Source of the DNA: Candidatus Berkelbacteria bacterium
GTDB lineage: Bacteria; Patescibacteriota; UBA1384; DTJR01
NCBI GenBank assembly: GCA_026397175.1
Contig: JAPLVK010000022.1
Coordinates: 88,509 to 126,156, forward strand
Reading direction: 5' to 3'
DNA: 37,648 nucleotides
Below are positions 34,422 through 37,648 of this stretch, piece after piece. Position numbers and translations under genes: made by a program. Each line of letters starts with the position of its first letter. The stretch's first letter is position 1. The notes below the pieces were generated by a model. It saw nothing but the letters and a program-made list of their open reading frames with translations. It was not told the DNA's origin and made no database searches.

Positions 34422-36053
34422 ATGCCGACCGTCGCACAACTCGTCGCAGGTTACGGGCCGGACTTCCCATCGCTTGCGGAGCTTTTTGCTCTTGAGCCAA
34501 ACGATCAAGAACTTCTTGCTCTTATGGCTCCGATTCCGGAGCTCGGGCGCTATTTCAAGAGCGTCGTGTCTCTGCGCAATGTTACCAGCGACTATGCCGT
34601 TGGGGTAACCCGATTTCGCGTAATTGCCGAAGCATTGCTCGCCTTAAGCGACACACTTTCCATCTACAACGGTTTGCACGCTGACAAAAAGGTAGTTCAT
34701 TCTTTATCGAAAAAAGACCATGAATTACTTCTTCGTTTGGCGCGCAGCCCGGGCGATGTTTTTCGTGCCCAGAAGATGGAAAAGTTCACCGAGCACGACA
34801 CCGCGGCCGCGATCGGATACACGAAGATAAAGATGGGAGTAACATCTAAACGGCTTGAGAAAGTGATGGAAGGCGCCGGTTTCGGCCTGACATCAGAAGA
34901 TACTATGGGGCCGGTCTTCGGCCTGGTCGCCAACTGCCTGGTGTTCGGTAATTTCATTCCGAGATTGCTGAACTTTATGGAGCGCTGCCTTGATTATGTG
35001 GACTTCTGCGAGCAAGACGGACCATTGGTCTTGCCCGGTGAAACCCATCAGCAGGCAGCCGAACCGACCACTTTCGGCAAGCGGGTGCTTACCAATCTGT
35101 TTCCGATTTGGCAAGCCCTCGAGAGAATGTCATCCGATGGGCACTTTATGCCCTTCTCTGGCAAATTCGGCGGGGCCATCGGTAATATGACCAATCTCAA
35201 GGCCGCTTATCCCGACATTGATTGGGATATTCACGCATACAAGCTCATCAACGACCGGCTGGGTTTGAGCTACGATGAAATGACTTTCCAGTCGTCAACT
35301 TACGGACTCGAAGCAATCCATTTCAGCGAAATCGCCAACATCCTAACCCATCTGGTCAAGTTGGTAGAGGACTTCATGAATATGGGCAGTTGTCCATATC
35401 AGGGGTTCGTCAAACTCAAGAAAAAGGGCACGGTAGGATCAACAGCTATGCCAAACAAGAGTAACCCCTGGGCCCAAGAAGGCGCGGTGGCTATGCTGCT
35501 TGACACCCAAAGCCAGCTTGATTTTCTGGCCAGATCTCTGCCGAGATTTCCCCGTGAGGGAAATATGGCTCGGTCTTACCTGATGCGAACCATCGGCCGA
35601 CGGTTTATGCCTGCATTCATCGCGCTTGATCGAATAGACGGCGAGATGATTGGCGACATGCGAAAGCGCGGCTATGTGCCAAATCTCCCCAACATCCAGG
35701 AATATTTCGATAAATACCCTGGTATGGCGGGAAGCTCTATCCAGACAGTCCTGAAGCGCGAGGGAATCGAAGGTGATGCTTACCGAGCAATCGAGAAAAT
35801 CGCCATTAATCCCGATGGCACTTACGCCAACGCCGCACAATTCCGCTCCGGACTCGAGGAGGTTATGGCGGAATTCAACCTGCCGGACAAAGTGCGCGAT
35901 GAACTGCGTTTGATTTTGGAGCCATCCGGCAACATCGGCGATGCAGACATCTTGGCTAAAAGATGGGCCTCTGTCCTTCGCGAAGATATCGCCGGGTATC
36001 GCCAAATGTGCACAGTGCATCCACACTCGCTCGTTGATGATGAGACCTCCTAA
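34422..36053 (+). CDS. purB: Adenylosuccinate lyase-like protein
   Basis: Fumarase/lyase signature GTVGSTAMPNKSNPWAQEGA; position within a purine gene cluster. Confidence 0.88.
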   Translation: MPTVAQLVAGYGPDFPSLAELFALEPNDQELLALMAPIPELGRYFKSVVSLRNVTSDYAVGVTRFRVIAEALLALSDTLSIYNGLHADKKVVHSLSKKDHELLLRLARSPGDVFRAQKMEKFTEHDTAAAIGYTKIKMGVTSKRLEKVMEGAGFGLTSEDTMGPVFGLVANCLVFGNFIPRLLNFMERCLDYVDFCEQDGPLVLPGETHQQAAEPTTFGKRVLTNLFPIWQALERMSSDGHFMPFSGKFGGAIGNMTNLKAAYPDIDWDIHAYKLINDRLGLSYDEMTFQSSTYGLEAIHFSEIANILTHLVKLVEDFMNMGSCPYQGFVKLKKKGTVGSTAMPNKSNPWAQEGAVAMLLDTQSQLDFLARSLPRFPREGNMARSYLMRTIGRRFMPAFIALDRIDGEMIGDMRKRGYVPNLPNIQEYFDKYPGMAGSSIQTVLKREGIEGDAYRAIEKIAINPDGTYANAAQFRSGLEEVMAEFNLPDKVRDELRLILEPSGNIGDADILAKRWASVLREDIAGYRQMCTVHPHSLVDDETS

Positions 36054-36104
36054 CTTCGGCCGTATGGCCAGGAAATTCTGACAAAAGATGGGAGATGGAA
36101 GAAC

Positions 36105-36656
36105 ATGGACGGACTTTATGCCGCTTTGGATCCTGTTGAGGTAGTCGTGATCGAAGGAAGTGAGAGTGACGATTGGTTGATCTTGGATTCCAAGCTACCA
36201 GAGATTTTTGCTGAGGTGGGCATTAACTACAGGGTCACGGTAGCATCTGCCCACAGACATGCATGCCAAGGTCTTCTCCCCGACTACCTCAAGTTTTGCT
36301 GGGAATCCGGAACCAGAGAATATGTCGGTATTGCAGGGATGGCAGCTGTTTTGCCTGGCATTATTGCTGCCAACCTTTCCGAAGCGATCGTTTATGGAGT
36401 TCCTGTGCCAAACGAGAAGGACTTCCTTCGCGATTTGGCAGCTCTTCTGGCGATAATCGAGTCCCCTCCTGGTACTGTTGTTCGCTGTTGCGGCCGAGGT
36501 CCCGAAGGATTGACTAACACGGCTTTGGCAATCTGCCAGGATTTTTCGATTCCCAGGAGCAACCCCAAAATCTATGCGCAAACCCTGGCAGAATACAGAC
36601 AGACAGCAGCCAAAAAGAAGCCGATGATTCCGAATCATACACCCCAGAGGAAGTAG
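36105..36656 (+). CDS. purE: PurE-like 5-(carboxyamino)imidazole ribonucleotide mutase / AIR carboxylase
   Basis: VVIEGSESDDWLI...VTVASAHRHACQ...YVGIAGMAAVLPGIIAANL.EAIVYGVPV. Confidence 0.85.
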   Translation: MDGLYAALDPVEVVVIEGSESDDWLILDSKLPEIFAEVGINYRVTVASAHRHACQGLLPDYLKFCWESGTREYVGIAGMAAVLPGIIAANLSEAIVYGVPVPNEKDFLRDLAALLAIIESPPGTVVRCCGRGPEGLTNTALAICQDFSIPRSNPKIYAQTLAEYRQTAAKKKPMIPNHTPQRK

Positions 36657-36695
36657 ATCCCTGGCATTGCCAGAAACAAGAAAAGAGGGAAAAAA

Positions 36696-37550
36696 ATGGG
36701 ATCTGTCAAAGACCTCATGGTTCAGCACCCAATGTATATTCCTCCGGCGCCACACAAACAGGGAATTGGCCCTTGGCGCGTCAAGGGAACATTCTCGGTC
36801 GGCGACCTCAAGTACCTGATCAAGCCGGTCGAGATTCCAAACAAGGGTGTCGCGCTCGCTATGATGGCAGGGCTTTACTGGGAGCATGCGGCCACAGTCG
36901 GCTTCCAGAATTCCTACGCCGGTATGTTGGATACCGATGACCGGATCACCGACGCCCAAACCCTGCTCGACCAAGGGGACCTGTCCAATGTCGTCGTCAT
37001 GCACCTCGCCGTTACACCGCACATGTATGCGCCCGACGGCAAGCTCACCGACGAGATTCGTGGCATCTATCATCGGCTGATCTCGAGCGGTGACCTGACT
37101 AACTATGTTGGCGACTGCGAATGCATCTTCCGCTTTGGTCTGCCCCTCGGCAGTTCCTACTATAAGCGAATTGCCATCGCGGCTGGCCTTGGCGACGAGT
37201 ACGAGCAGGTCGCCAAACTCGAGGAAACTATCCAGTTCCTGGACCAGATCCGCGGAATCACCGGGATTCTCGACAAGCCGGAGATGGTCACGGTTCTCAA
37301 GATGATGGGTCTCGATCGGATCCCTAACCCCGGCTACATCGGTACCAAGCCCTATCTGAACTTCGACGCGAAGTTTGATCCGGGCGGTGATGAGCACTAT
37401 AGCTTCACTGAAGCTCAAGATGCACTTCACCTTAACCGTCGCAACTGGAAAGGACTGCTATCCCGGCTCGTAGACAACTCCTATGACCAGTGGGACTACT
37501 GCCTGGAACTGTCAAGTACCCATTTTTTAGACAAGCTGTCTGCACATTAG
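36696..37550 (+). CDS. purC: Phosphoribosylaminoimidazole-succinocarboxamide (SAICAR) synthase-like
   Basis: MGSVKDLM...GTFSVGDLKYLIKPVEIPNKGVALAMMAGLYWEHAATVGFQNSYAGML; cluster context. Confidence 0.82.
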   Translation: MGSVKDLMVQHPMYIPPAPHKQGIGPWRVKGTFSVGDLKYLIKPVEIPNKGVALAMMAGLYWEHAATVGFQNSYAGMLDTDDRITDAQTLLDQGDLSNVVVMHLAVTPHMYAPDGKLTDEIRGIYHRLISSGDLTNYVGDCECIFRFGLPLGSSYYKRIAIAAGLGDEYEQVAKLEETIQFLDQIRGITGILDKPEMVTVLKMMGLDRIPNPGYIGTKPYLNFDAKFDPGGDEHYSFTEAQDALHLNRRNWKGLLSRLVDNSYDQWDYCLELSSTHFLDKLSAH

Positions 37551-37648
37551 TTTGTTTTTCAAATTGTATTGCTCTATGAATTTTTGAGGCGACATTTTTA
37601 GTTTTGTGTGAATCCTTTTGTTATTGTAATAATAAATAGTTTGATAAA

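Noticed and set aside
36195-37430. Long minus-strand ORF (411 aa), plus other antisense ORFs in the purine cluster (e.g. 31054..31545, 31591..32082, 33453..33962, 35439..36026)
   Set aside because: Antisense to well-supported pur genes in GC-rich sequence where spurious long ORFs are expected.

Overview
AT-rich bacterial window that looks like Patescibacteria/CPR; this lineage call is inferred from gene content and style, not tested. The left ~8.6 kb is a diversity-generating retroelement (DGR). It has a reverse transcriptase on the minus strand that runs off the left edge (absent from the ORF track), an Avd-like gene on the opposite strand overlapping the RT 5' end, and a template repeat (TR, ~1360-1480). 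Two variable repeats (VR1 ~1844-1963, VR2 ~2905-3025) sit at the extreme C-termini of two target proteins. Manual TR/VR alignment shows differences almost only at template adenines: 17/17 in VR2 and 16/17 in VR1. One target is a 953-aa MoxR-like AAA+ ATPase directly downstream of a transglutaminase-like/vWA protein, so the system appears to be a DGR-diversified MoxR-vWA-transglutaminase NTPase system. The rest holds an AbiEii/DUF6922-like toxin-antitoxin pair, a MacB-type ABC transporter, paralogous secreted proteins, a DUF2330 protein, a methyltransferase with a possible nuclease-like C-terminus, a Bro-N protein, four REPIN/MITE-like elements, an HI0933-family flavoprotein, tRNA-Asn, a PadR/DUF1048 pair, a PQQ-like beta-propeller protein, a KefB-type antiporter, rpoD (lacking most of the region 4.2 helix-turn-helix), dnaG, a cupin, and a compositionally distinct GC-rich purine operon (purL-purQ-purB-purE-purC).
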